Shown here: piece by piece, positions 7,418 through 15,959 of the stretch
Position numbering within the stretch: position 1 is the stretch's first letter
Layout: the number at the start of each line of letters is the position of its first letter
Origin: Gracilibacillus halophilus YIM-C55.5
GTDB taxonomy: Bacteria > Bacillota > Bacilli > Bacillales > Amphibacillaceae
Direction: 5' to 3'
Length of the DNA stretch: 37,250 nt
NCBI RefSeq assembly: GCF_000359605.1
Contig: NZ_APML01000026.1
Span: 1-37,250 of the forward strand
Translations under genes and position numbers: made by a program
Notes under the pieces: model-generated
Told to the model about the DNA's origin: nothing
The model's input: only the letters and a program-made list of their open reading frames with translations
Database searches by the model: none

Positions 7418-8620
7418 ATGCAATATGATCATATTTTGATTCGTTATGGTGAATTAACGTTAAAAGGAAAAAATCGCAAGGAATTTATTGCAAAGTTACA
7501 TGATAATGTACGTCAAGCACTACACAACTATCCAGCTATTGAAGTAGTGAAAAGAAGAGATATTATGTATATCTCCTTACATGGTGAAGATCCAGAACCG
7601 ATTATTGAACGTTGTCAGCAAATCTTTGGCATCCAAAATATGAGTGTTGCCTTACGGGTAGAAAATGATGAACAAGAAATTAAAGAACACGCCTTAGCTC
7701 TTGTTCAAGATCAACCAAATATTCAAACATTTAAAGTGACGACGAAGCGGTCAAATAAACAATTTCCCATACGCTCACAAGAATTTAATCATGTGCTTGG
7801 GAGCTATTTGTTAAAAAACAGCCAATCATTATCGGTTGATGTACACCAACCTGATTTAGAAATATTAGTTGATATTCGTATGGACGCAACATATATCACA
7901 TCGAAAAAAATACCGGGCGCTGCTGGATTGCCGGTCGGTTCATCGGGTAAATCATTATTGATGTTGTCTGGCGGTATCGATAGTCCTGTGGCAGGCTATT
8001 TAACGATGAAACGCGGAGTGGAGTTAGAAGCGATTCATTTTCATTCACCGCCATATACGAGTGAAAGAGCCAAAGAAAAAGTCTTGGACTTAGCGGAGAA
8101 ACTTTCATACTACGGTTATCGAATGAAGGTTCATGTTGTTCCGTTTACGAATCTACAACAAAAAATTCATCGTGAAATCCCACATGGTTATTCGATGACT
8201 GTGATGCGACGAATGATGATGCGTATCAGTGAAGCGATCGCTGAAAGACAAAATATTCTTTCGATTGTTACGGGAGAGAGTTTAGGACAAGTAGCAAGTC
8301 AAACGATGGAAAGTATGCATGCGATTCATGCGGTAACCAATTACCCAGTGATACAACCGCTTGTCACAATGGATAAAGAAGAAATCATTCGTCTATCCAA
8401 ACAAATTGGAATGTATGAAGTGTCCATACGACCTTTTGAAGATTGTTGTACCGTATTTGTCCCAACGTCTCCAAAAACGAAACCAAGGTTGGAGAAAGTA
8501 GAGGAATTTGAGAACCAATTAGATATTGAACAAGATATTCAAGATACGGTTGATGCAACGGAAATCATTGAAGTGATGGAAAAGTCAGATGCTGAAGAAG
8601 CTATTGATGATTTATTGTAG
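7418..8620 (+). CDS. thiI: tRNA 4-thiouridine synthetase
   Basis: A 400-residue enzyme that adenylates U8 of tRNA and replaces its oxygen with sulfur. An N-terminal ferredoxin-like region is followed by a THUMP RNA-binding domain (about 60-165), then a PP-loop ATPase with SGGIDSP at 184-190. It has no C-terminal rhodanese domain, as in other Bacillus ThiI proteins, so sulfur must come directly from a partner desulfurase, here the adjacent nifZ. CCTVFVPTSPKTKP near residue 345 is a conserved Bacillus-type feature. GAGGT of the ribosome site overlaps the end of nifZ, consistent with coupled translation. Confidence 0.97.
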   Translation: MQYDHILIRYGELTLKGKNRKEFIAKLHDNVRQALHNYPAIEVVKRRDIMYISLHGEDPEPIIERCQQIFGIQNMSVALRVENDEQEIKEHALALVQDQPNIQTFKVTTKRSNKQFPIRSQEFNHVLGSYLLKNSQSLSVDVHQPDLEILVDIRMDATYITSKKIPGAAGLPVGSSGKSLLMLSGGIDSPVAGYLTMKRGVELEAIHFHSPPYTSERAKEKVLDLAEKLSYYGYRMKVHVVPFTNLQQKIHREIPHGYSMTVMRRMMMRISEAIAERQNILSIVTGESLGQVASQTMESMHAIHAVTNYPVIQPLVTMDKEEIIRLSKQIGMYEVSIRPFEDCCTVFVPTSPKTKPRLEKVEEFENQLDIEQDIQDTVDATEIIEVMEKSDAEEAIDDLL

Positions 8621-8650
8621 CCTCAATTGGTTATCACACCAACATATACC

Positions 8651-8669
8651 ATGATATATCATGCATGAT
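8651..8669. repeat. two interlocking perfect palindromes upstream of the SASP gene
   Basis: ATGATATATCAT (8651-8662) and ATCATGCATGAT (8658-8669) are both perfect 12-bp palindromes sharing five bases. No T-run follows, so they are not an obvious thiI terminator. They abut the predicted -35 element of the SASP promoter. Confidence 0.5.
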
Positions 8670-8692
8670 CCACCTCTCTCGCGTACATCCTA
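8662..8692 (+). promoter_or_regulatory. candidate sigma-G promoter of the SASP gene
   Basis: TGCATGA (8662-8668), a 17-base spacer and CATCCTA (8686-8692, fitting CATNNTA) resemble forespore sigma-G promoters of ssp genes. It lies about 30 bases upstream of the SASP start. Confidence 0.5.
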
Positions 8693-8720
8693 CTAGTACA
8701 AAGAGGAGGTGAAAAACATC

Positions 8721-8930
8721 ATGGCAAACAGCAACAGTTCCAATCAATTAGTCGTACCTGGAGTAGACCAGGCACTTGATCAAATGAAAACTGAAATTGC
8801 ACAAGAATTTGGCGTATCACTAGGTGCTGATACGACATCTCGTGCGAATGGTTCAGTTGGTGGTGAGATTACGAAGCGTCTTGTCCAAATGGCCGAACAA
8901 CAAATGGGTGGACAATCACAACAACAATAA
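8721..8930 (+). CDS. sspA: small acid-soluble spore protein, alpha/beta type
   Basis: A 69-residue protein with both alpha/beta SASP signatures. The first, [10 protein letters not shown], includes the Glu at the GPR protease cleavage site; the second is [18 protein letters not shown]. These proteins coat DNA in the dormant spore, giving UV and heat resistance, and are degraded at germination as an amino-acid source. ATG 8721 follows a strong GAGGAGGTG. The short Ser/Asn-rich N-terminus and Gln-rich C-terminus are usual. It is monocistronic between a candidate sigma-G promoter and a strong terminator. Which SASP paralogue it is cannot be decided by sequence; the symbol follows the syntenic position. 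Confidence 0.95.
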   Translation: MANSNSSNQLVVPGVDQALDQMKTEIAQEFGVSLGADTTSRANGSVGGEITKRLVQMAEQQMGGQSQQQ

Positions 8931-8949
8931 TTACTATGTGTAGATAAAG

Positions 8950-8985
8950 AAGGGTAGTGCAAAAGCGCACTACCCTTTTCTTTTG
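8950..8985 (+). terminator. SASP gene terminator
   Basis: An 11-bp stem, AAGGGTAGTGC (8950-8960) and GCACTACCCTT (8967-8977), with a short loop and T-rich tail. Confidence 0.85.
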
Positions 8986-9053
8986 ATCTGACTTTTGCTA
9001 TCGTAGAGAACAATAAAAACGTACGAGCATGAAGAGATGAAAAGGTGATAAAA

Positions 9054-10643
9054 ATGGGTAAGTTATGGTTTGGTGGAACGATTTATACAATGGAGAATGA
9101 ACAGTCGAGCGTAGAAGCAGTCTATACCGATCAAGGAATCATTATAGATACAGGAAATTTTACGGAACTGAAGCACCGATACGCAGCAGATATTACCGAA
9201 TACCAAGATATTCAAGGTTCTGTCATGTATCCAGGTTTTGTTGATAGTCATTTACATATCGTCGGGCACGGAGAAAAAATCATGCAACTAGACCTTTCTT
9301 CTATGCAATCTGCTCAACAAGTGCTTCAAGCAGTGAAGGAAAAAGCGAGTGTTATGACAAACGATGAGTGGTTAATTGGCGAAGGTTGGAATGAAAATCA
9401 GTGGGACACCCCTTCGTTACTAACAAGAGAAGATCTTGATCAAATTTGTCCACAACAACCCGTTGTATTAAAGCGGGTGTGTAGACATGCTATTATTGCT
9501 AATTCAAAAGCATTAGAAATCGCTGGAATCACGCAAGATACAGCAGATCCATTTGGCGGGAAAATTGTTCGAGATACGAATCAAGAACCGACTGGTTATT
9601 TATTAGACAGTGCACAGGACGATGTATTCAATGTGATGCCAACTATCTCACAACAACAACTAGAAAAGACCATTCGCATGGCTGTACATGATCTATTAAG
9701 CAAAGGATTGGTTGGAGGGCATACGGAAGATTTATTTTATTACGGCGGTTTTTTAAAAACGTTGCATGCTTTTCAACAAGTGATTCCACGCGAATATCGT
9801 TTTCGATCGCATCTTCTTGTCCATCACCAAGTGTTTGATGACATGCTCACCAATCGATTACATTACGGTGATGGCGGTGAATATACAACGTTAGGTGCGA
9901 TGAAAATTTTTGCTGATGGTGCATTAGGTGGGCGTACGGCTTGGTTATCGACGTCGTATGCCGATGACCCAAAGAATAAAGGGATTCATATCCATTCTGT
10001 CGAAGACCTTGAAGAACTGATTCAACATGCACGTTTATATCAACATCCAGTAGCTGTTCATGCCATTGGTGATGAAGCTGTAAAAACGGTAGCTACCTTA
10101 TTAAAGAAATATCCGCTGAAAAATGGGCGAAAAGATCGTATCATTCACGCGCAAGTGATGAACGAAGACGTATTGCAATTGTTAGAAGAAATAGATGTTG
10201 TTTTGGACATTCAACCATCTTTTGTAGCTTCAGATTTTCCATGGGTGATGGAGCGTTTGGGGGAAGAGAGAACCTATGCGTCATATCCTTGGAAAACATA
10301 TCTAAATAGAGGAATTGCCTGTGCAGCAGGTTCGGATGCGCCCATTGAAGATGTTCATCCGTTATCAGGGATTAAGGCGGCTGTCACTCGACAATCGTCC
10401 ATTGATCAACAAATATATAATCGTTCGGAACAGTTGTCAGTTTACGATGCAATTGCCTTGTACACGAAAGGGAGTGCAAATGTCATTAACCATGCACATG
10501 ATCGTGGAATGATTAGACCAGGATTTGTTGCAGATTTTACGGTGGTTGAACAAGACTTATATCATGTTTCGCCAGATGATATTGACAAAGTACAGAACAA
10601 AATGACAGTCGTCAATGAAGAAGTTATGTATGACAATCGATAA
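9054..10643 (+). CDS. metal-dependent amidohydrolase, YtcJ/NfdA-like
   Basis: A 529-residue member of the amidohydrolase superfamily, amidohydrolase_3 group. A small N-terminal beta-sandwich is followed by the metal-binding HxH in GFVDSHLHIVGHG (about residues 60-72), GEGWNENQW, HAIGDEAV, and a late Asp in AAGSDAPIEDVHPLSGIKAAVTR. A C-terminal strand (RPGFVADFTVVEQD) completes the composite domain. The fold is a cytosolic TIM barrel. Substrates are mostly unknown for this subfamily (N-substituted formamides or cyclic amides in some members), so the specificity is open. ATG 9054 is preceded by AAAAGGTGA. The gene is single and convergent with nadK2. Confidence 0.88.
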   Translation: MGKLWFGGTIYTMENEQSSVEAVYTDQGIIIDTGNFTELKHRYAADITEYQDIQGSVMYPGFVDSHLHIVGHGEKIMQLDLSSMQSAQQVLQAVKEKASVMTNDEWLIGEGWNENQWDTPSLLTREDLDQICPQQPVVLKRVCRHAIIANSKALEIAGITQDTADPFGGKIVRDTNQEPTGYLLDSAQDDVFNVMPTISQQQLEKTIRMAVHDLLSKGLVGGHTEDLFYYGGFLKTLHAFQQVIPREYRFRSHLLVHHQVFDDMLTNRLHYGDGGEYTTLGAMKIFADGALGGRTAWLSTSYADDPKNKGIHIHSVEDLEELIQHARLYQHPVAVHAIGDEAVKTVATLLKKYPLKNGRKDRIIHAQVMNEDVLQLLEEIDVVLDIQPSFVASDFPWVMERLGEERTYASYPWKTYLNRGIACAAGSDAPIEDVHPLSGIKAAVTRQSSIDQQIYNRSEQLSVYDAIALYTKGSANVINHAHDRGMIRPGFVADFTVVEQDLYHVSPDDIDKVQNKMTVVNEEVMYDNR

Positions 10644-10695
10644 GACTTTAAGGGATATTCGATTAAGCTACAAAAAAAGTCGGTTTAAATATGAA

Positions 10696-10762
10696 GACAC
10701 CTAGGAAACAGTGCACACAAGGTCTGTGTTCACTCGCTTTCCCTAGGTGTCACACTTTTTCA
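10696..10762 (+). terminator. large two-tier terminator hairpin
   Basis: Outer arms GACACCTAGG (10696-10705) and CCTAGGTGTC (10742-10751) enclose a second stem, AGTGCACACA with TGTGTTCACT. A T-run follows the plus strand. It separates the convergent amidohydrolase and nadK2. Confidence 0.75.
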
Positions 10763-10787
10763 TATCTTCTTTTTGTCCCGTCACAAA

Positions 10788-11588
10788 TTATAAAAAGGTT
10801 CGCTGGACACGATCCCAAAACGTATTATCTTTTAACTTAACGGTCTTAATTCGTTTTTCGCTTAATTGAATATTGACATTCTGAATGTTTCGAATCGAAT
10901 ATGCCTCATTATCTAAACCAATAATTGGATAGTCATTTCCATCCTGTATCACTTCAAGTTCTAATGTACGCTCTTGATCGAGAATAAACGAAGAGCCTAA
11001 TGTACGATATTGATTATTATTTAAAGAAGCGAGCTCAGATACTTGAAAGCACGGTAGTTTCGGATCAACAACAGCTCCGAGAGTTGATTTATTATATCCT
11101 GTACTACCCGTCGGAGTGGAAACGATGAGCCCATCTCCACGAAAACGTTCAAACTGTTTTCCGTCTATATGTACATCCATAACGATTGTCTTAATTACAG
11201 CTGAGCGAATGGCAGCTTCGTTTAAACATTGAAACGTTGCTTCACCATTTATCGTGACATCAATGACTGGAAAACGACGAACCTCCAATGCTTCGCCATT
11301 CATTGCTGCTACTACTTGTTCATAATTGTCCAAATGGAAATCACAATATAGAGCGGATTCATTCGCACGCGCAATGCCGACATACAAACAGTCTTGACGG
11401 AAACCAGTGTGGCGAACAGCTTGTAGGAATTCACCATCTCCGCCTATACTAACGACAATATTGGCGTCATCAGGGTCTTCTACCATTTCAAAAAGATTCT
11501 CTTCTAAACGTTGAACTAATGGCTCAAGTTGCTTTTCAATCTTATCATTTCCTTTGTAGTAAAAATAAATGTTCGTCCGTTGCTCCAT
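10788..11588 (-). CDS. nadK2: NAD kinase 2
   Basis: A 266-residue NAD kinase that phosphorylates NAD+ to NADP+, matching the second Bacillus enzyme (PpnKB, about 267 aa). Family features are SIGGDG (47-52), CLNEAAIRS (a counterpart of the NE/D motif), FRGDGLIVSTPTGSTGYNKS, and the end KTVKLKDNTFWDRVQRTFL. The residue after GGDG is Glu53 where I expect Thr or Ser, giving GGDGEFLQAV. The catalytic Asp of GGDG is intact, so activity is likely. ATG 11588 is preceded by TAGGAGG. The gene is divergent from ytfI and faces the amidohydrolase gene. Confidence 0.94.
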   Translation of the reverse strand: MEQRTNIYFYYKGNDKIEKQLEPLVQRLEENLFEMVEDPDDANIVVSIGGDGEFLQAVRHTGFRQDCLYVGIARANESALYCDFHLDNYEQVVAAMNGEALEVRRFPVIDVTINGEATFQCLNEAAIRSAVIKTIVMDVHIDGKQFERFRGDGLIVSTPTGSTGYNKSTLGAVVDPKLPCFQVSELASLNNNQYRTLGSSFILDQERTLELEVIQDGNDYPIIGLDNEAYSIRNIQNVNIQLSEKRIKTVKLKDNTFWDRVQRTFL

Positions 11589-11732
11589 TCCTTAGCCTCC
11601 TACAACGATGAGTTACTTTTATCATATCATGGTTTATTTTCTCTTCCTATTGATAAGTATTCCGTTTGGTATGGAAAGATGATGATTAATGTATGTGAGG
11701 AAAGTCAACAATAAGGCTATGGAGGTGAAAGA

Positions 11733-12311
11733 GTGCTTTTACTAGCGATTGTTCTTATACTTATTGTTATTTTATGCGTTGCTTTACCATTGATTCGTAT
11801 TTATGTGCGTTTGGAATGGGAAATAACAGATGAAAAACGCGTGATCTATATCAAAGTATATATGTTGGGCCTTAGAGTGTGGCGAAACACATATGACATG
11901 GATCAATTTCTCGACGACAATCATCCTTCGTCCTCACTTACTATAAAGCAACGTCTCCAATTATTTCAATACATAAAACAAATCGGTATAGAACGTGTTC
12001 GTTTTGAACAATTTGAAGCAGAGGCAGTGATTGGGACAGGTGAACCTGATACGACTTCTATCATATATGGTATATTACAGTCGTTGTTCGAGGTCATTAA
12101 GCATCAATTCTTATCAAAGGTTTTCGAAGAACATAAGCAACCCTTACTTTTATTAGCAGCTGATTTTGAGCATGAGGTCTACCAATCCGAAGGAATATGC
12201 ATGATATCACTAAAATTGAGTAACACTATGATCGTCATTAAAAAGTGGAAACGCCAAAAAAGAATGATGTTGAAAGAAATGAAAGGAGCGATGAAACATG
12301 ATGAGAAATAG
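11733..12311 (+). CDS. ytfI: DUF2953 protein, YtfI-like
   Basis: A 192-residue protein with an N-terminal transmembrane helix (LLLAIVLILIVILCVALPLI) and a DUF2953 body that includes VRLEWEITDEKRVIYIKVYM and a segment with TGEPDTTSIIYGILQ. Function is not established. In Bacillus it is paired with ytfJ, a sporulation/germination gene, and its stop overlaps the ytfJ start by 14 bases here, so the two are translationally coupled. The start is GTG 11733, with GGAGGTG seven bases upstream. The predicted location is the membrane, with most of the chain outside the helix. Confidence 0.85.
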   Translation: MLLLAIVLILIVILCVALPLIRIYVRLEWEITDEKRVIYIKVYMLGLRVWRNTYDMDQFLDDNHPSSSLTIKQRLQLFQYIKQIGIERVRFEQFEAEAVIGTGEPDTTSIIYGILQSLFEVIKHQFLSKVFEEHKQPLLLLAADFEHEVYQSEGICMISLKLSNTMIVIKKWKRQKRMMLKEMKGAMKHDEK

Positions 12312-12798
12312 TAATGATAATAATCAAGATACGAATCAAGAAAGCAACCAATCGAATCAAAATAGTGATATGCATCCAATGGAAGGGTTTATGCAATTAA
12401 CCATGGAAAATCTGAAGAAAATGATTGATGTCGATACTGTGATTGGCAATCCGTTAGAAGCACCAGATGGTAGTATGATTATTCCGTTGTCAAAGGTGAA
12501 ATTTGGTTTTGCTGCAGGTGGTAGCGAGTTTGTCGGTCAATCCGATCAGTCACAGTCATCGGATTCAAATCAAGAGACAATGATCCCATTTGGTGGAGGT
12601 AGCGGTGGTGGTGTTTCGATTACACCAAGAGCTTTCTTAATCGCCAATAAAGATGGTGTCGAAATAAAAACATTAGATGAACATACCCGTGTTTATGAGA
12701 AATTATTGGACAAAGGACCACAATTGGTTGATCAAGCGATGGAAATGTTAAAACAACGAAACGGTCAAAAGGAACAAAGTGGCGAAAGGAATCAATAA
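12298..12798 (+). CDS. ytfJ: GerW family sporulation protein YtfJ
   Basis: A 166-residue protein. The first 28 residues are an Asn/Gln/Ser-rich low-complexity tail. The conserved GerW/YtfJ body follows: MENLKKMIDVDTVIGNPLEA, then IIPLSKVKFGFAAGGSEF, a Gly-rich stretch (GGGSGGGVSITPRAFLI) and a C-terminal helix. In B. subtilis the protein is made in the forespore and is required for normal germination (GerW). ATG 12298 has AAAGGAGCG upstream and overlaps ytfI by 14 bases. The tpx gene that usually follows in B. subtilis is absent; ytxK comes next with its own promoter. Confidence 0.94.
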   Translation: MMRNSNDNNQDTNQESNQSNQNSDMHPMEGFMQLTMENLKKMIDVDTVIGNPLEAPDGSMIIPLSKVKFGFAAGGSEFVGQSDQSQSSDSNQETMIPFGGGSGGGVSITPRAFLIANKDGVEIKTLDEHTRVYEKLLDKGPQLVDQAMEMLKQRNGQKEQSGERNQ

Positions 12799-12828
12799 CA
12801 TCTAGTCCCTCTATCTATTTTAAAAAGC

Positions 12829-12856
12829 TTGACAGTAGACTTCTTGTTTATATATC
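12829..12856 (+). promoter_or_regulatory. sigma-A promoter candidate for ytxK
   Basis: TTGACA (12829-12834), a 16-base spacer and TATATC (12851-12856), about 40 bases before the ytxK start. The -35 is perfect and the -10 is moderate. Confidence 0.5.
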
Positions 12857-12897
12857 TTCATAATGGACAGAGAGTAGTTTAGATGGAGGGACATATA

Positions 12898-13875
12898 TTG
12901 GATGTAGAACATGTATTTCATCAAGTGGATCAAACGACTGAGCAATTACAAAATGAGTTAGAAGAAACGTACTTAGATAGTTTGATACTTGTTTTACAAT
13001 ATTTAAATAATAGCGAAGATTTATCTCAAGTACCTCAAGGTAGCCAAAGCAAGTTGGAAGACTTAGCGAACGTATTTGATCAAGAGAACATGGAAAATGA
13101 AGATGTACGAAAAATTATTCAATTAGCCATTTTGAAAGCCATGAAAGGAAGCACGCAACATCAACATATGATCACACCCGATTCTGTTGCAATGTTTATT
13201 GGGTATTTTATTGAAAAATTAACAAGCAAGCAAAAGCAACTTACATTATTTGATCCAGCAATAGGTACAGGAAACTTATTAACTGCTACGATGCATCAAT
13301 TACAAGCAGATGTAACTGCATATGGCAGTGAAGTGGATCAGACGTTAATTCGTTTGGCTGTCGAGAGTGCGAATTTGCAACAGACACCGATTGAATTGTT
13401 TCATCAAGATAGCCTAACCCCTTTTCTATTGGATCCAGTTGACGTTGTTGTAAGTGATCTACCAGTAGGCTATTATCCGAATGATCAGCAGGCTCGTCAG
13501 TATGAATTGCAAGCACCTGAAGGACATTCCTATGCCCATCATTTATTTATTGAACAAAGCTTAACGTATACGAAACCCGGCGGTTATGCGATCTTTTTAG
13601 TACCTAATTTCCTATTCACTAGTGATCAAAGTGACCAATTGAAACGATATATTACCAAACATGCTCATATTTTATCCTTTTTGCAATTGCCTTTATCATT
13701 GTTTACATCTGAGAAACAAGCGAAAAGTATTTTTATCGTTCAAAAGCAAGGAGATCAAACAAAAGCACCGAAACAAACATTAATGGCACAACTTCCTTCA
13801 TTTAAGGAAGTACAGGCTACGCAAAAAGTACTAGCACAAATTGATCAGTGGTTTCATGAGTACATGACAGAATAG
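12898..13875 (+). CDS. ytxK: YtxK, class I SAM-dependent methyltransferase-like protein
   Basis: A protein of about 325 residues related to N6-adenine DNA methyltransferases of the type I HsdM kind. A helical N-terminal region precedes motif I (FDPAIGTGNLLTATM) and a motif IV counterpart, VVVSDLPVGYYPND. The catalytic (D/N)PPY is replaced by DLPVGYY, the usual form in the YtxK group as I recall it, so DNA methylation is not assured. Functional data are sparse. TTG 12898 is preferred because GGAGGG at 12887-12892 lies seven bases before it; the in-frame ATG 12883 overlaps that ribosome site. The gene precedes ackA as in Bacillus, but ackA has its own candidate promoter. Confidence 0.88.
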   Translation: MDVEHVFHQVDQTTEQLQNELEETYLDSLILVLQYLNNSEDLSQVPQGSQSKLEDLANVFDQENMENEDVRKIIQLAILKAMKGSTQHQHMITPDSVAMFIGYFIEKLTSKQKQLTLFDPAIGTGNLLTATMHQLQADVTAYGSEVDQTLIRLAVESANLQQTPIELFHQDSLTPFLLDPVDVVVSDLPVGYYPNDQQARQYELQAPEGHSYAHHLFIEQSLTYTKPGGYAIFLVPNFLFTSDQSDQLKRYITKHAHILSFLQLPLSLFTSEKQAKSIFIVQKQGDQTKAPKQTLMAQLPSFKEVQATQKVLAQIDQWFHEYMTE

Positions 13876-13897
13876 TTTGAAAATTAGAATTTTTGCA

Positions 13898-13911
13898 AGG
13901 AAACGGTACCA
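13898..13911 (+). promoter_or_regulatory. possible CcpA (cre) site upstream of ackA
   Basis: AGGAAACGGTACCA matches the loose cre consensus TGWAANCGNTNWCA at the central positions and departs at three (first base, W3 and W12). It lies just upstream of the candidate ackA -35. AckA is a classic CcpA-activated gene in B. subtilis, which makes the match worth noting. Confidence 0.35.
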
Positions 13912-13912
13912 T

Positions 13913-13940
13913 TTGCTTATCCCTGTTGCAAACTTATTCT
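13913..13940 (+). promoter_or_regulatory. candidate sigma-A promoter of ackA
   Basis: TTGCTT (13913-13918), a 16-base spacer and TATTCT (13935-13940), immediately downstream of the possible cre site. Confidence 0.4.
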
Positions 13941-13999
13941 GACGGTGTTTAAATGGAATTAGGATGAAAAGAAACGAGGAAATGAAGGGATTGAAACTA

Positions 14000-15199
14000 T
14001 TGCAAAACATTTTAGCGATTAATGCAGGAAGTTCTTCGTTAAAGTTTCAGCTAATTCAAATGCCTGCTGAGACAGTCAAAGCCAAAGGGTTAATTGAACG
14101 AATTGGGATTAGTGATTCTGTTTTTACATTAGAATATAATGATAATGAACAAGAATGGCAGCAAGATATTCCTGATCATGAACAGGCTGTTAAACTCCTG
14201 TTAGATAAATTGACATCTGTTGGTGTGATTGATTCACTCGATGAAATTGATGGAATCGGTCATCGTGTGGTTCACGGTGGAGAGAAATTTAGTGATTCTG
14301 TCCTAATTACTGAAGAGGTCATACAACAGATTGAAGAAGTATCTGAATTGGCACCATTACACAATCCAGCAAACTTAACAGGTATTCGAGCGTTTCGTGA
14401 AATTTTGCCAAATGTTCCATCAGTAGCTGTGTTTGATACAGCCTTTCACCAGACAATGCCTGAACAAGCTTATTTATACAGCTTACCTTATGAATATTAT
14501 GAGAAATATGGTATCCGTAAATACGGATTTCATGGCACATCACATAAATATGTATCACAGCGTGCATCTGAGTTAATGGGTGTTCCGCAAGATCAATTGC
14601 GATTACTTTCTTGTCACTTAGGAAACGGAGCGAGTATTGCAGCCATTGAGAATGGAAAATCGATCGATACATCCATGGGCTTTACTCCATTAGCTGGTGT
14701 GACGATGGGTACGCGTTCTGGTAATATTGACCCTGCATTAATTCCATATATTATGGATAAAACTGGTCAATCTGCACAAGAAGTTATGAATATCCTTAAT
14801 AAGAAAAGCGGTATGCTTGCTTTATCTGGTTTCTCCAGTGACCTTCGCGATATTGAAGAAAAATCGAAAGAAGGAGATGAGCGTGCTGAACTCGCTTTGC
14901 AAGTGTTTGCTGAGCGGATTCACAAATATGTTGGATCATACGCAGCTAGAATGCATGGTGTAGATGCGATTGTCTTTACAGCTGGTGTAGGTGAGAATAG
15001 TGTAGCCATTCGTGAACGCGTGTTAAAAGGTTTAGAATTTATGGGCGTTTATTGGGATCCAAAATTAAATGAAGTTCGAGGGAAAGAACGTTTTGTGAAT
15101 TATCCACATTCTCCTGTGAAAGTGATTATTATTCCAACGAACGAAGAAGTCATGCTAGCAAGAGATACGGTACGTTTATCCCAAAGCGTTGAAGCGTAA
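14000..15199 (+). CDS. ackA: acetate kinase
   Basis: A 399-residue enzyme interconverting acetyl phosphate plus ADP with acetate plus ATP, the last step of overflow metabolism. ASKHA-family signatures are [14 protein letters not shown] at the start, [55 protein letters not shown], and FTAGVGENS near the end. TTG 14000 gives [13 protein letters not shown], which lines up with other AckA starts and has AAGGGA upstream. ATG 13964 or 13982 would add 12 or 6 residues. No pta gene is nearby, as in Bacillus. A strong bidirectional terminator follows. Confidence 0.97.
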   Translation: MQNILAINAGSSSLKFQLIQMPAETVKAKGLIERIGISDSVFTLEYNDNEQEWQQDIPDHEQAVKLLLDKLTSVGVIDSLDEIDGIGHRVVHGGEKFSDSVLITEEVIQQIEEVSELAPLHNPANLTGIRAFREILPNVPSVAVFDTAFHQTMPEQAYLYSLPYEYYEKYGIRKYGFHGTSHKYVSQRASELMGVPQDQLRLLSCHLGNGASIAAIENGKSIDTSMGFTPLAGVTMGTRSGNIDPALIPYIMDKTGQSAQEVMNILNKKSGMLALSGFSSDLRDIEEKSKEGDERAELALQVFAERIHKYVGSYAARMHGVDAIVFTAGVGENSVAIRERVLKGLEFMGVYWDPKLNEVRGKERFVNYPHSPVKVIIIPTNEEVMLARDTVRLSQSVEA

Positions 15200-15213
15200 A
15201 AGTCAACTTGCTT

Positions 15214-15247
15214 AAAAAACCGGGCACTGTTTATAGCCCGGTTTTTT
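15214..15247. terminator. bidirectional terminator between ackA and usp
   Basis: A perfect 12-bp stem, AAAAAACCGGGC (15214-15225) and GCCCGGTTTTTT (15236-15247), gives T-runs on both strands. Confidence 0.9.
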
Positions 15248-15256
15248 ACATTTAAG

Positions 15257-15700
15257 TTAACTCCGAACGACTAACACATCACAATTTGCATAGCGGGTAA
15301 TGTTCTCTGATACACTTCCAATGAGAAAGCGTTCAACTGCATTCATACCGGTTGCTCCGCAAATAATTAAATCAGCTTCAAATTTTTTCGCTAAGTCTTT
15401 TGGAATTTTAATTTTTGGTGAACCAATTTCTACATGTGTTGTAATATCATAAATGCCTTTATGGTTTGCTTTCTCAATATATTCATCTAATAGAGACTGA
15501 GCGTAATTTTCAGAGCGAGCGGCTAATGTTTGATCGTAAACTTCAGGTGCTACTGTTGTAATGGTTCGCGTATCTATAACATGTGCTAAAAACATTTTTG
15601 CGTCATTACGTTTTACGATATCGACAGCTTTAGTAAACGCTAGTTCAGAAGCATCAGATCCGTCAACTGCAACTAAAATACGGTGATATTCAAATGCCAT
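15257..15700 (-). CDS. universal stress protein UspA family
   Basis: A 147-residue single-domain UspA protein. It opens with YHRILVAVDGSDASELAFTK and carries the ATP-binding signature GATGMNAVERFLIGSVSENI (G2-X-G9-GS type), ending with the usual strand CDVLVVRS. ATP-binding Usp proteins are cytosolic and associated with starvation or general stress; the partner is unknown. ATG 15700 is chosen because GGGAGAGGG lies just upstream. The in-frame extension to 15787 is Phe/Lys-rich and lacks a site. It is monocistronic and convergent with ackA. Confidence 0.92.
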   Translation of the reverse strand: MAFEYHRILVAVDGSDASELAFTKAVDIVKRNDAKMFLAHVIDTRTITTVAPEVYDQTLAARSENYAQSLLDEYIEKANHKGIYDITTHVEIGSPKIKIPKDLAKKFEADLIICGATGMNAVERFLIGSVSENITRYANCDVLVVRS

Positions 15701-15959
15701 CTTACCCTCTCCCTTCAACTTACATCTTATTATATCATGTATTCGCTTACAAAATAGAAACAAAAAGAACTTTTCCGACATTCTCAATCGATTCTATTTA
15801 TTATATTCATTCCACAAATGATTGTTCCTTAAACGTACTATAACAAAGCCTTGATATTAGAAAAAAATCGATATTTCATGTAAGATAGACATACTGGGAA
15901 TAGAAAAAACGATTTGTATAAATAAGAAATCAGTGAATATCATTGAAGGAGGATATGTA

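Noticed and set aside
14319..14672. 117-codon ORF opposite ackA
   Set aside because: It is a shadow of the highly conserved ackA coding sequence.
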